Positions 44,627 to 53,880 are shown, counted from the first letter of the stretch. The stretch is 64,000 bases of DNA from JAVBLK01 sp031553565 (GCA_031553565.1 JAVBLK010000019.1:114071-178070), one strand, 5' to 3'. Numbers and translations are program-made. The notes: generated by a model not told the origin, from the sequence alone.

Positions 44627-44753
44627 AGACTTTCACCTTTTTCTTTGGGCGGGAATCCGCAAAGGCTCATCAAAAAGAAACCGGCCAGGAAAAAAAGAGG
44701 AAAAGAAAAATAAATAGCCTTCTTCTTAATAACGCATATTGTTTTACGTGCTA

Positions 44754-44784
44754 TTGTTTCCGTTCCGACAGAGTATACTATAAT
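44754..44784 (+). promoter_or_regulatory. Near-leaderless promoter of the LigD-type phosphoesterase gene
   Basis: TTGTTT at 44754-44759 and TATAAT at 44779-44784 (spacer 19); an overlapping TATACT lies at 44774-44779. The ATG at 44789 comes only 4-9 nt after these boxes and has no ribosome site. Confidence 0.5.
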
Positions 44785-44788
44785 TACT

Positions 44789-45379
44789 ATGAATCACAAA
44801 TTAAGCCTTTATCTGGAAAAGAGGGATTTTAACAAAACCGCCGAGCCGTACGCGGCAGAGAGCGGTGCAAAAGAATCTGATATTGCATTGCGCTATGTTA
44901 TCCAGCACCATTTGGCCAGCCGCGACCACTATGACTTCCGGCTTGAATGGCGGGGCGTCCTCTTAAGCTGGGCTGTGCCGAAGGGGCCGTCCATGGATCC
45001 TTCCGACAAACGGCTGGCGGTGATGGTCGAGGATCATCCGCTCTCTTACCGGGACTTCGAGGGAACGATACCAAAGGGGCAGTACGGCGGCGGCACCGTT
45101 ATGCTGTGGGACGAGGGCTTTTGGCTGCCGCTCAACGATACTGAAAAGGGATTAAAAGACGGCTCGCTGAAGTTCTTTATAGCCGGGCAACGCTTAAAAG
45201 GCGGCTTTGCGCTGGCGCGGATGAAGGACAAAGACGGCAAGCCGGATAAAAACTGGCTGCTGATAAAGGAGAAGGATAAATACGCAGAGAACGGCAGCGG
45301 AATAGCGGGTTTCACCGACAGCGTAAGGACGGGCAGGACAATGGAGGAAATAGCGGGGCAAAAGAGTCCGAATGCTTGA
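44789..45379 (+). CDS. Stand-alone LigD-type 3'-phosphoesterase domain protein
   Basis: 196 residues that match the phosphoesterase domain of the DNA repair protein LigD. RYVIQHHLASRDHYDFRLEW carries the histidines and aspartate of the metal site, and EDHPLSYRDFEGTIPKGQYG carries the second conserved histidine region. In LigD this domain trims 3' ends during non-homologous end joining. No Ku, ligase or polymerase domain is present in the window, so it is either a free-standing nuclease or part of a split system encoded elsewhere. Confidence 0.88.
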   Translation: MNHKLSLYLEKRDFNKTAEPYAAESGAKESDIALRYVIQHHLASRDHYDFRLEWRGVLLSWAVPKGPSMDPSDKRLAVMVEDHPLSYRDFEGTIPKGQYGGGTVMLWDEGFWLPLNDTEKGLKDGSLKFFIAGQRLKGGFALARMKDKDGKPDKNWLLIKEKDKYAENGSGIAGFTDSVRTGRTMEEIAGQKSPNA

Positions 45380-45473
45380 TGCCGGCCGCGCTGACTTTCG
45401 GGTCACACAATGTTTTCTGCGTAATATGCAGCTTTACTCGGCTATGCAGTTTGCTTTTCGGCTTGCCAATCGC

Positions 45474-45502
45474 TTGTCAAAGAAATAAAAAAAGTGTAAA
45501 AT
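45474..45502 (+). promoter_or_regulatory. Promoter of gap
   Basis: TTGTCA at 45474-45479 and TAAAAT at 45497-45502, spacer 17 bp. Confidence 0.75.
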
Positions 45503-45555
45503 AACTTTCAATAAGCAAATAATTTTTCCCGCAAGGGGTTAAGGAGTTTTATCTT

Positions 45556-46578
45556 ATGGCAGACAAAAAGACAGTCAAAATCGGTATCAACGGTTTCGGA
45601 CGTATCGGAAGGCTTGTGCTGCGCGCGGCTTGCGAGAACAAGGACGTCGTGGTCACCGGCATCAACGACCCGTTTATGGATCTGGAATACGCAAAGTACA
45701 TGCTGACCTATGATTCCGTTCACGGCAGGTTCAAGGGCACCGTCGAGGTCAAGGACGGCAAATTGGTCGTCAACGGCAACCCGATAACTTTCTTTGTTGA
45801 AAAAGATCCCGCGGCTATCGACTGGAAGTCCTGCGGCGCGGAGTATGTTGCCGAGGCTACCGGCCGTTTCACCACCGTTGCGGACGCCGAAGCGCACCTT
45901 AAGGGCGGCGCAAAGAAGGTCGTTATCACCGCGCCCTCTAAGGATGCAAAAATGTTTGTTATGGGCGTAAACAACGACTCGTACACAGCCGATATGAAGA
46001 TCGTCTCCAACGCAAGCTGCACGACAAACTGTCTGGCGCCGCTTGCAAAGGTCATCAATGACAAATTCGGTATCGTAGAAGGCCTTATGTCAACGATACA
46101 CAGCACGACGGCGACACAGCTGACAGTTGACGGCCCGTCCAAGAAAGACTGGCGCGGCGGCCGCTCGGCTTCCGTAAACATCATCCCCAGCAGCACGGGC
46201 GCGGCTAAAGCAGTCGGCGAAGTTATCCCGGCGCTTAAGGGCAAGCTGACAGGCATGTCTTTCCGCGTTCCTACCGTGGACGTATCCGTAGTAGACCTTA
46301 CCTGCAGGCTGGCTAAGCCCGCCACCTATGACGAGATCAAGGCTGCGATGAAGGCCGCCGCAAACGGCAGCATGAAGGGCATCGTTGCGTACACCGAGGA
46401 TTCCGTTGTTTCCACAGACTTTGTAGGCGACAGCAACACCTCGATATTCGACGCGGAAGCAGGCATAATGCTGAACCCTAACTTTGTTAAATTAGTTGCT
46501 TGGTATGACAACGAGTGGGGTTATTCCTGCAAGGTCGTTGACCTGATCGCATATATGTCAAAGGTCGACCATAAGTAA
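45556..46578 (+). CDS. gap: Glyceraldehyde-3-phosphate dehydrogenase
   Basis: Phosphorylating GAPDH of glycolysis. 340 residues. The NAD motif is NGFGRIGRL, the catalytic cysteine is C155 in SNASCTTNC and the C-terminal WYDNEWGY is intact. AAGGAG precedes the ATG. It has its own promoter and terminator and lies 8 kb from pgk, so it is not in the main glycolytic operon. Confidence 0.96.
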   Translation: MADKKTVKIGINGFGRIGRLVLRAACENKDVVVTGINDPFMDLEYAKYMLTYDSVHGRFKGTVEVKDGKLVVNGNPITFFVEKDPAAIDWKSCGAEYVAEATGRFTTVADAEAHLKGGAKKVVITAPSKDAKMFVMGVNNDSYTADMKIVSNASCTTNCLAPLAKVINDKFGIVEGLMSTIHSTTATQLTVDGPSKKDWRGGRSASVNIIPSSTGAAKAVGEVIPALKGKLTGMSFRVPTVDVSVVDLTCRLAKPATYDEIKAAMKAAANGSMKGIVAYTEDSVVSTDFVGDSNTSIFDAEAGIMLNPNFVKLVAWYDNEWGYSCKVVDLIAYMSKVDHK

Positions 46579-46674
46579 TACCGCCCCGTTCAGATCGCGC
46601 AAAAATTCGAACGGCATTTATCGATTGAAACGTTTGATTTTTGCTTGCTAAAGTTTAGTTAATATGATAATATT

Positions 46675-46713
46675 GTTTACCGCAGGGGTTGATTCCTTTG
46701 CGGTAAACTTTTT
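46675..46713 (+). terminator. Terminator between gap and secG
   Basis: Perfect 10-bp stem GTTTACCGCA with TGCGGTAAAC, 14-nt loop and five T. Confidence 0.9.
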
Positions 46714-46794
46714 ATACTAAGTAGTTAAATCTAGAAAAACGTAGAAAAAAGGTTCGGCGGCCGTTGTTTTATTAAACGCGGCGAAGCCGCTTTT

Positions 46795-47163
46795 ATGGGA
46801 ACAATTATGCGGAATTTAATTAGCGCTCTTAACTTAATTAATGCGGTTGCTCCGTGGATATCATCCAGCTTTAGGATCATCCGCGTTGTGCTCATTGCGC
46901 TTATCATCATCTTAAGCGTTTCACTGGTTGTAATTATCCTTTTACAGCCCGCAAAGCAGGAAGGCGTCGGCGCGATCAGCGGCGGCAGCGATACGTTCTT
47001 CAGTAAAAACAAGGGACGCACGCGCGAAGGCATGCTGATGAAAATGACCATAATCTGGTCTCTGACGATACTCGGCCTTGCGTTGCTGTACTTTGTTACG
47101 CTTATTATCGACCAGCGTATGCTTGGCGAAACGACTGAAATATTCAAGCTTTTAAAGCCGTAG
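46795..47163 (+). CDS. secG: Preprotein translocase subunit SecG
   Basis: Small subunit of the SecYEG channel. 122 residues, longer than the usual 75-80 because of an N-terminal extension of about 25 residues; in-frame start choices are the ATG at 46795 or 46807. Two transmembrane helices (about 30-50 and 85-105) flank the conserved loop LQPAKQEGVGAISGGSDTFF. Its position ahead of rnr and smpB is the classic Bacillota order. Confidence 0.92.
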   Translation: MGTIMRNLISALNLINAVAPWISSSFRIIRVVLIALIIILSVSLVVIILLQPAKQEGVGAISGGSDTFFSKNKGRTREGMLMKMTIIWSLTILGLALLYFVTLIIDQRMLGETTEIFKLLKP

Positions 47164-47259
47164 AATCAGGGCAGTTGTGATCATCAAGGGAATTAAGGGC
47201 AATGGGCGTAAAGCCTGTTGCCCTGTTTTATTCTACGGGGATATTTATTTAAGCGGTAA

Positions 47260-47345
47260 TGCGCTTTTGCCCGCCAAAAGAAAAAGCTGTCCTGCCGAAA
47301 GAAAGGATCCGCCGCTTACAAGTCTTCGGCTGTCCATCTTGAATG
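47260..47345. repeat. Dispersed repeat, family C, inverted degenerate copy
   Basis: GCCAAAAGAAAAAGCTGTCC and CGAAAGAAAGGATCC match the reverse complement of 38870-38930. It occupies the secG-rnr spacer immediately upstream of the rnr start. Confidence 0.5.
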
Positions 47346-47371
47346 CACGTCCGCCGAAAGAAGGAAAAATA

Positions 47372-49117
47372 ATGAAAGAATTGAAATATTACGAGTACAT
47401 CGAAAAAATAATCGAAGAAAAAAAGATCGTCTCTGTTTTTCCGAAAAGAGCCGCAAACGAGGCCGGGGCTGTGCCGCAGGCTGTCTCCAATAAGGATATG
47501 CGCGGGCGTCTGGATCTGAGGGATAAATTGCTGGTCACTATCGACGGTGAGGACGCCAAAGACCTTGACGACGCGGTTTCCCTGGAAATGACGCGGGACG
47601 GCAATTACCGTTTGGGCGTGCATATCGCCGACGTATCGCATTACGTCAAGGCTAAGAGCCCGCTCGACGACGAAGCGTTCCGCCGGGCGACCAGCGTTTA
47701 TTTTCCCGGCATGGTCATCCCTATGCTGCCCAAGGAGCTGTCAAACGGCATCTGCTCTTTAAACGAGGGCGTTGACAGGCTGTGCATGACTGTTTTTATC
47801 GATATAGACCGCGGCGGCGATATCGTAAGGTATGAACTGGCCGAGGCCGTGATGAATTCGCGCGCGCGCATGACCTATACCTCTGTTGCGGCGATCCTTT
47901 CCGGCGACGAAACCGAGACGGCAAAATATAAGGAAATTGCTCCGATGCTTATCGAGATGAAGTCGCTGATGGAGATACTGAATCTTAGGCGGGTCAAGCG
48001 CGGTTCGATCGATTTTGACCTGCCGGAGTGCAAGATAGAGCTTGATGCGGCGGGCGGGGTCACCGGCCTGTCAGAGGCGCCCAGGACGGCCGCGCATAAG
48101 CTTATTGAGGAATTTATGCTGATCGCCAACGAGGTGACGGCGCAGCACATGTTTAACTTAAAGGCACCCTATGTCTACCGTGTACACGAAAAGCCTAGTT
48201 TGGAAAAGATACAGAATCTGTACTCGCTGTCGAACGCGCTGGGCTTCAGGGTCAACGCAGCGTCAAGGAGCGTGACGCCCAAGGCGCTGCAAAGGCTTTT
48301 AAAGGACGTTGCGGAATCGCAGTACAGCGGACTTATGAACAAGGTCATGCTGCGCTCGATGATGAAGGCCAAATATTCACCTGAAAACCTGGGGCATTTC
48401 GGCCTGGCGGCAAAGTATTATTGCCATTTCACCTCGCCTATCAGAAGGTACCCCGACCTTGTGGCGCACCGGATGATAAAGCTGTGGCTGCACGATAACC
48501 TTTTTTCGCAGAACATGCGCAGTTTAAAGGCGTTTGTGGGCAACGCGGCCGAGCAGAGCAGCGAGCGCGAGGTTGCCGCCGAACAGGCGGAACGCGACGG
48601 CGACGATCTTTATAAGGCCATATATATGCAGCAATTTCTGGGCGAGGAGTTCGACGGCGTTATAAGCGGCGTTTCCTCGTTCGGGATATTCGTGGAATTG
48701 GCGAATACGGCGGAAGGCCTGATATGGCTGGAAAGCCTGCCGGGCGACAGGTATAAATTTGTCGAAGACCGGTATCTTTTGTATAATCCGAAGAATTCTT
48801 ACCGTATGGGCGACAAGATACGGATAAAAGTGGTAAAATGCGATATAGACGCAAGGAAGATAGAGTTCGCGCTTGCGCAAGAGCAGCCGGTCAATCCGAC
48901 CGCGGAAAAACCGGTAAGGAAGGGCTTTACTTTCCGCGAGGATAAGGAACAGAGCGCGGGACAGAGTCAAAAGCGCGGAACCGGACGCCCGAAGCCCGGC
49001 AGCGGCAGGCCGCCCAGGGCGCAAGGCGGCGGAAAGCCGTCAAAACCCGGCGGCGCAAGGCCGGGCGGGTACAGTAAGAGCAGTAAGCCGGGGTATAAGC
49101 GCGGGAACAAAAAGTAA
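47372..49117 (+). CDS. rnr: Ribonuclease R lacking the N-terminal cold-shock domains
   Basis: 3'-5' exoribonuclease of the RNB family that, with SmpB and tmRNA, degrades structured and non-stop RNAs. 581 residues from the ATG at 47372 (GAAGG upstream). The catalytic block DGEDAKDLDDAVSLE begins near residue 50 and HFTSPIRRYPDLVAHR lies near 350. An S1 RNA-binding domain is at about 425-505, and the last 70 residues are a Lys/Arg/Gly/Pro-rich tail. Usual RNase R has about 200 residues with two cold-shock domains before the catalytic block; here only about 45 precede it. Upstream sequence in frame is a repeat rather than conserved protein. Confidence 0.92.
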   Translation: MKELKYYEYIEKIIEEKKIVSVFPKRAANEAGAVPQAVSNKDMRGRLDLRDKLLVTIDGEDAKDLDDAVSLEMTRDGNYRLGVHIADVSHYVKAKSPLDDEAFRRATSVYFPGMVIPMLPKELSNGICSLNEGVDRLCMTVFIDIDRGGDIVRYELAEAVMNSRARMTYTSVAAILSGDETETAKYKEIAPMLIEMKSLMEILNLRRVKRGSIDFDLPECKIELDAAGGVTGLSEAPRTAAHKLIEEFMLIANEVTAQHMFNLKAPYVYRVHEKPSLEKIQNLYSLSNALGFRVNAASRSVTPKALQRLLKDVAESQYSGLMNKVMLRSMMKAKYSPENLGHFGLAAKYYCHFTSPIRRYPDLVAHRMIKLWLHDNLFSQNMRSLKAFVGNAAEQSSEREVAAEQAERDGDDLYKAIYMQQFLGEEFDGVISGVSSFGIFVELANTAEGLIWLESLPGDRYKFVEDRYLLYNPKNSYRMGDKIRIKVVKCDIDARKIEFALAQEQPVNPTAEKPVRKGFTFREDKEQSAGQSQKRGTGRPKPGSGRPPRAQGGGKPSKPGGARPGGYSKSSKPGYKRGNKK

Positions 49118-49129
49118 AGGTAAAAAAAC

Positions 49130-49594
49130 GTGGGCATAAAGGTAATCTACAATAATAAATACGCGTACTTTGAGTACTTTATCGAGGAAACCATCGAGGC
49201 CGGTATACAGCTTACCGGCAGCGAGGTAAAGAGTATCCGCGGCGATAAGGTCACCTTAAAGGACAGCTTTATCCTTGTCCGGAACGGCGAGGCGTTTTTG
49301 CATAACGCTAATATTGTCCCGTATGCGCAGGCGGGCGTATTCGGCCACGAGGCAAAGCGCGACAGGCGGCTGCTGTTACATAAGGCTGAGCTTATTAAGC
49401 TGACCGAAAAGGTGAAGGCAAAGGGCTATACGATAGTACCTACAAAACTGTATTTTAAGGACAGCCTGATCAAGCTTGAAATAGGCCTCGGCAAGGGCAA
49501 GCAGCTGCACGACAAGCGCGCGGCGATTGCCGAGAGGGACATCAAGCGCGAAACTGACAGGGCGATACGCGATTTCAAGAAAGGCAGTTTCTGA
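49130..49594 (+). CDS. smpB: SsrA-binding protein SmpB
   Basis: Partner of tmRNA in rescue of stalled ribosomes. 154 residues, GTG start, 12 bp after rnr. The family blocks YNNKYAYFEYFIEETIEAGIQL, GSEVKSIR and LGKGKQLHDKR are present, as is the basic C-terminal tail that enters the mRNA channel. The ssrA gene itself is not found in the downstream sequence. Confidence 0.95.
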   Translation: MGIKVIYNNKYAYFEYFIEETIEAGIQLTGSEVKSIRGDKVTLKDSFILVRNGEAFLHNANIVPYAQAGVFGHEAKRDRRLLLHKAELIKLTEKVKAKGYTIVPTKLYFKDSLIKLEIGLGKGKQLHDKRAAIAERDIKRETDRAIRDFKKGSF

Positions 49595-49685
49595 AAATTG
49601 TCTGTTTAAAAACTTATTTAGGTTTCTGTTAGAAAAATTTTGTGAACAAGCAATCCCGGCGCCAGTTGAATCTTTTGCTATCAAT

Positions 49686-50843
49686 CTAGCCGGACATTTC
49701 TTCCTGTCCGGGGACGCCGTTGATTTCGGCGTCAACCGCCGTAATGCCGGATATTTCGGGCATGGCGGGCGGCTGTTTTGTTTCGCGCCTTGCGTTCCTT
49801 ATCGTGCGGCTGATGATTATGACGAGTCCCTGGATAAGATAGAGGTAAAACACCAGGAATCGCCATAACAGGATGCCCCAGAAGACATAGCCGTAAAGGA
49901 CGGAGGCGAATACCGCCAAAAAGCTGAATTCGGCGGCGACTGCGTTGCCGGGCGTGGGGACGATCGTTATTGCAAAGTAAGCCGTGACCATGCGCGTGAA
50001 CAGGTCTACCGTCTGGGCGGCGGATGCGCCGAAAGCCCTGCACACAAAATACGGGATGCAGAAATATACCGCGAACTGGATAAGCGATATCCCGAAAACT
50101 ATCAGAACCCTTAAAATGTTTTTGGCTATGTATGCCGCCGTCTGCTGATAGCGGGAAAGCGCGCCCTTTATGCGCTGTTCGAACTTTTCCGGATGCTTTA
50201 ATATCCTCAGCTTCTTTAATAAGCGCAGGAAGAAATTCGCGATCCCCGCCGCGATAGACGGCTTTATCGTCATAATAACCAGCAGCAGGGGGATCGACAG
50301 ATAGAAGACATAGCCGACCCAGGCCAGGACGATAAAGTACGTTTCGGCATAGCCCGACATACAGTACCTTATGATAAAGTACGGCCCGGCGGCAGTAAAA
50401 GCCAGCTGCTGCAGGATAAAGGTGGTGATGACGACCGCCATCGCGTTGCCGCTTTCGATCTTTTTTGTGGTGAGATAGTGGATCTGAAACGGCTGGCCGC
50501 CCGCGCCCAGAGGGGTGACGTTGTCATAATAACGGCCCAGCTGCGAGCAGTTGTATGCCGTCATCGGCCTTATCCGCCGGGTTGCAGACTGTATCATAAT
50601 GCTGTATTTCAGCATATCCAGCGCGATAAAGAGTATGGGAGAGCATATTGCCAGCACAAGGTAAGGCCAATTCCGCCCTAAAATACTCAACGCGTCGCTA
50701 AGCGGTACGGTCGAGGTGCCGCCGCCGAAATCCACGGTGGCAATAACAACTACAGCCGCAATATTTACTGCGACAAAAAGGATCTTCCAGATATACGATC
50801 TCTTTTTTTTCTTTTCAGTTTTTACTGTCCCGGCGTCATCCAT
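49686..50843 (-). CDS. Flippase-like integral membrane protein (YbhN/UPF0104, MprF-type domain)
   Basis: 385 residues with about eight transmembrane segments. Conserved features of the lysylphosphatidylglycerol synthase transmembrane family are visible: NCSQLGRYYDNVTPLGAGGQPFQ and the C-terminal TIVPTPGNAVAAEFSF. Such proteins flip or export lipids and glycolipids. It is divergent from a GT4 glycosyltransferase gene, a frequent pairing for cell-envelope glycolipid synthesis, which supports that role. It is convergent with smpB (91 bp, no terminator seen). Confidence 0.86.
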   Translation of the reverse strand: MDDAGTVKTEKKKKRSYIWKILFVAVNIAAVVVIATVDFGGGTSTVPLSDALSILGRNWPYLVLAICSPILFIALDMLKYSIMIQSATRRIRPMTAYNCSQLGRYYDNVTPLGAGGQPFQIHYLTTKKIESGNAMAVVITTFILQQLAFTAAGPYFIIRYCMSGYAETYFIVLAWVGYVFYLSIPLLLVIMTIKPSIAAGIANFFLRLLKKLRILKHPEKFEQRIKGALSRYQQTAAYIAKNILRVLIVFGISLIQFAVYFCIPYFVCRAFGASAAQTVDLFTRMVTAYFAITIVPTPGNAVAAEFSFLAVFASVLYGYVFWGILLWRFLVFYLYLIQGLVIIISRTIRNARRETKQPPAMPEISGITAVDAEINGVPGQEEMSG

Positions 50844-50937
50844 AAAAAAATTCGCTGTGTAATTTGCGGATTTGTTCTTTTACCCCTCAAAGTCCGAACG
50901 TACGATAGAATCTTATGGTAATAGTATATCATAAGCG

Positions 50938-50966
50938 TTGATTAAAATATACGGGTGAGTTATACT
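50938..50966 (+). promoter_or_regulatory. Promoter of the GT4 glycosyltransferase gene
   Basis: TTGATT at 50938-50943 and TATACT at 50961-50966, spacer 17 bp. Downstream, a 20-bp segment with the ribosome site is duplicated in tandem (51004-51043). Confidence 0.65.
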
Positions 50967-51044
50967 TAATGAAGTTTTAACCTGGTTTTCCTGTCAATAA
51001 TTATGAAAAAATATTTGAAGCGTAAAAAAATATTTGAGGCGTAA

Positions 51045-52277
51045 ATGGAAGCTGTAAGCAGACAATTGAAGATAGCATATTTTTCGGATAATTTTTATCC
51101 GGTACTTGACGGCGTGACCAAGGTCGTCGAGACGTATTGCAAGCATATGCACGGGCGCGGCCACAGCGTCACGCTGTTTGCCCCGTCTTTGATGGGGTAT
51201 CATGCCGATACGCCGGCAAAGATATACGAGTGCAGCGTCATGCGGAAAAAATATTTCGGCTATTATGTAGCGAAATTCGATCCCGGCTTTGCCGCCGCCG
51301 CAGAAAGATATATCATAGAGGAACGGCCCGACATTATCCATATCCATACGCCTTTTGCGATGGGGCGGCTGGGGGCGAAGCTGGCGAAAAAATACGGTAT
51401 CCCGTGCGTTTTCACCTTTCACAGCCAATACAAGAGGGATTTTTTGCGCTATACCAAATCTCATTTGATCTCCTGGCTTTTTACAAAAATCATAATGACC
51501 GTGATCAATAAGTCGGACGTGGCGTTTACTATGAACGCGGCGTGCGAAAAGCTGTTGCGTAAATACGGCTATAAAAAGGAGATCCGGATCGTCAGGAACG
51601 CGACCGAGTACGAATGCGGCAGTATTGAGGCCGCGGCCGCCGCGGCAAGGCAGGCGGACAAAGAATTTTCACTTGCCGGACAAAAGAACGTCATGATGTT
51701 TGTGGGCAGGATATTCAAGCAGAAGAACGTATTTTTCCTTGTTGAGGTATTGAAGATCCTCAGCGCGCAAGGCCTTGATTTCAAGTTTATCTTTGCGGGC
51801 GAGGGCAAAGACCGCGCCGCGCTCCAAAGGCTTATCCGGCGATACGGGCTCTTGGATAAAACGCTGGTTTTGGGGCATATCGCGGACAGGGCGGCATTGT
51901 CGTGGCTTTACGCGCGCGCCGACCTGATACTTTTCCCGTCGCTTTACGATACCAATTCGCTGACACAGATCGAGGCCGCCGCGTACTATACGCCGACGCT
52001 GTTTTTGGAAAACGCGGTGACCGCCGACCTTGTGACGGCGGACGTAAACGGATATTTTGCACCGCACAATACGGAGGCGTATGCCGCCAAGGTCATAAAT
52101 ATCCTGTCCGATCCGGAAAAGCTGAAAAGCGTGGGGCAGAACGCGCACAACGATATCTATATCACCTGGCAGCAAAGCGTCGAGGCCGCCGAACGTAATT
52201 ACTACGACATCACCGCGCGCATAAAGGTCAATGCCGCAGACGCGATAATGCGCCCGCAAGGCTCGTTTTCAGATTGA
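51045..52277 (+). CDS. GT4-family glycosyltransferase
   Basis: 410 residues, GT-B fold. The N-terminal domain begins YFSDNFYPVLDGV (glycine-rich acceptor loop) and has HIHTPFAMG near residue 104. The C-terminal nucleotide-sugar domain has FVGRIFKQKNV near 223, AGEGKDR near 254 and the FPSLYDTNSLTQIEA motif near 305 that holds the donor-binding glutamates. Similar to enzymes that glucosylate diacylglycerol or make lipoteichoic-acid anchors. GAGG lies upstream of the ATG. Context with the divergent flippase-like protein supports a glycolipid role, but donor and acceptor are unknown. Confidence 0.88.
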   Translation: MEAVSRQLKIAYFSDNFYPVLDGVTKVVETYCKHMHGRGHSVTLFAPSLMGYHADTPAKIYECSVMRKKYFGYYVAKFDPGFAAAAERYIIEERPDIIHIHTPFAMGRLGAKLAKKYGIPCVFTFHSQYKRDFLRYTKSHLISWLFTKIIMTVINKSDVAFTMNAACEKLLRKYGYKKEIRIVRNATEYECGSIEAAAAAARQADKEFSLAGQKNVMMFVGRIFKQKNVFFLVEVLKILSAQGLDFKFIFAGEGKDRAALQRLIRRYGLLDKTLVLGHIADRAALSWLYARADLILFPSLYDTNSLTQIEAAAYYTPTLFLENAVTADLVTADVNGYFAPHNTEAYAAKVINILSDPEKLKSVGQNAHNDIYITWQQSVEAAERNYYDITARIKVNAADAIMRPQGSFSD

Positions 52278-52336
52278 AGCGGGACGGACTGGTGCCGTCA
52301 TATGAAAGCAAGGCGCAATAAGTACAGGCGACTAAA

Positions 52337-52621
52337 ATGAATGAGAAAACATATGAGTTTAATGCCGTGATACAGAAGTCGGACGGTTTGGACGGCGCGT
52401 TTGTGGCGTTTCCGTTTGATATCAGGGCGGAATTCGGCGCGGGCCGGGTCAAGGTGCGCGCATTGTTCGACGGCGTGCCGTATGAGGGCAGTATTGTGAA
52501 CATGGGCGTAAAGAATCCGGACGGCTCCGTCTGCTATATCATAGGCATAAGAAAGGATATCCGCGCCAAAATAAACAAGCAGCCCGGCGATACTGTAAGC
52601 GTATTTATTGCCAAAAGATGA
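52337..52621 (+). CDS. DUF1905 protein
   Basis: 94 residues. EFNAVIQKSDGLDGAFVAFPFD at the start and a final INKQPGDTVSVFI are typical of the DUF1905 beta-barrel family, which is widespread and uncharacterised. No signal peptide. It follows the glycosyltransferase by 59 bp. No ribosome site is obvious. Confidence 0.82.
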   Translation: MNEKTYEFNAVIQKSDGLDGAFVAFPFDIRAEFGAGRVKVRALFDGVPYEGSIVNMGVKNPDGSVCYIIGIRKDIRAKINKQPGDTVSVFIAKR

Positions 52622-52702
52622 TTGCGAGTATGAGCAGCGTCCGGGACTTATGACGGGAAGCTTTTATAAGTGCGGCATCGCCGCAAAAAAGGGAAGGAAA
52701 AT

Positions 52703-53053
52703 ATGGCGCACGACATAACGAAAACAGAGTTTTCATTGATCTATAAGATGTATGTCCAAAAGCTTGAGAGGAAGGGCCGTACCGTGGCGGAGCTGAAAAC
52801 GGCGGTATACTGGCTGACGGGGTATGACGGGACGGGACTTCAGGCACAAATTGATTCCGGCGCGGATCTTAAAAGCTTTTTTGCAAACGCGCCGCGGCTT
52901 AATCCGGACGCCGTTTTGATCAAGGGCTCGGTCTGCGGATATAAGGTGGAAGAGATCGCCGATCCGCTTATGCAAAAAATACGGTATATGGATAAGCTGG
53001 TGGACGAGTTGGCAAACGGCAAGCCGATGGAAAAAGTATTAAGGAAACGCTGA
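52703..53053 (+). CDS. DUF2200 protein
   Basis: 116 residues from the ATG at 52703 (GGAAGGAAA upstream). The blocks YKMYVQKLERKGRTVAE, VYWLTGYDGTGLQ and DPLMQKIRYMDKLVDELA match the DUF2200 family of small helical cytoplasmic proteins. Function is unknown. Confidence 0.85.
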   Translation: MAHDITKTEFSLIYKMYVQKLERKGRTVAELKTAVYWLTGYDGTGLQAQIDSGADLKSFFANAPRLNPDAVLIKGSVCGYKVEEIADPLMQKIRYMDKLVDELANGKPMEKVLRKR

Positions 53054-53117
53054 TAGAAAGGCTTGTTTTTACAGCTGTCAACTGGTTTTCGGCAGTATAT
53101 AAAAAGGGAGAAAGTAT

Positions 53118-53810
53118 ATGCAGGGCATAATGGAAGCAATCTTTGAAACCGCGTATCTTATATGCGCCGTCACTCTGGGCGTATTGATAGCGGTCAGGGG
53201 CAGGGCGCGGCGCAAGTATATCCTATTCGGGGTCATGGCGCTGGTGCTGGGGTTCGGCGACGCGTTTCACCTGATCCCGCGCATTATTGCGCTGAATAGC
53301 GACGGCCTGGACAACCATGCGCGCTCTCTGGGCATCGGCAAGCTGATCACCTCGATCACAATGACGGTATTTTATGTGCTGCTTTACCATTTTTGGCAAA
53401 TACATTACGGCAGGCGGAATAACGCCGCCTTGACCGTTTCAATTTATGCCTTGGCGGCGGCGCGGATCGGGCTGTGTTTGTTTCCGCAGAACATGTGGCT
53501 TTCCTTGGACGCGCCGCTTTCGTGGGGGATATACCGCAACATACCGTTTCTTCTTCTGGGCGGCGTCCTGAAATATTTGTTTTTCAGTGAAGCAAGGCGC
53601 GCCCGCGATAAATCTTTCAGGTTTATGTGGCTGGCGATCGTTCTTAGCTTTCTCTTCTATATTCCCGTCGTGCTTTTTGCGGATCAGGTGCCTATGATCG
53701 GCATGCTGATGCTGCCCAAAACCTTGGCATACGTCTGGATGCTGGTTATGGGCTATCTGGATATGAAAAAAAGCACGGACAGGAAAACAGAAAAAATCAG
53801 CGGCAAATAA
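53118..53810 (+). CDS. Multi-pass membrane protein of unknown function
   Basis: 230 residues with about seven hydrophobic segments and short loops. Histidines occur in or near membrane segments (GDAFHLIPR, YHFWQIHYG). The C-terminus is charged. AAAGGGAG stands before the ATG. I do not recognise a family, and its neighbours give no firm clue. Confidence 0.65.
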   Translation: MQGIMEAIFETAYLICAVTLGVLIAVRGRARRKYILFGVMALVLGFGDAFHLIPRIIALNSDGLDNHARSLGIGKLITSITMTVFYVLLYHFWQIHYGRRNNAALTVSIYALAAARIGLCLFPQNMWLSLDAPLSWGIYRNIPFLLLGGVLKYLFFSEARRARDKSFRFMWLAIVLSFLFYIPVVLFADQVPMIGMLMLPKTLAYVWMLVMGYLDMKKSTDRKTEKISGK

Positions 53811-53880
53811 TTAGGGTAAACGCACGTATTCAAAGGATTTAGTCTCCGTAAGAGGGGGGAGAAAAACAGCAGTGCGGTGT

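Noticed and set aside
47177..47371. Upstream extension of the rnr reading frame
   Set aside because: The frame stays open by chance through a family C repeat; the sequence is not like a cold-shock domain and the ribosome site is at 47372.
49595..49685. tmRNA gene next to smpB
   Set aside because: The 91-bp convergent gap is too short and has no tRNA-like ends or tag sequence.
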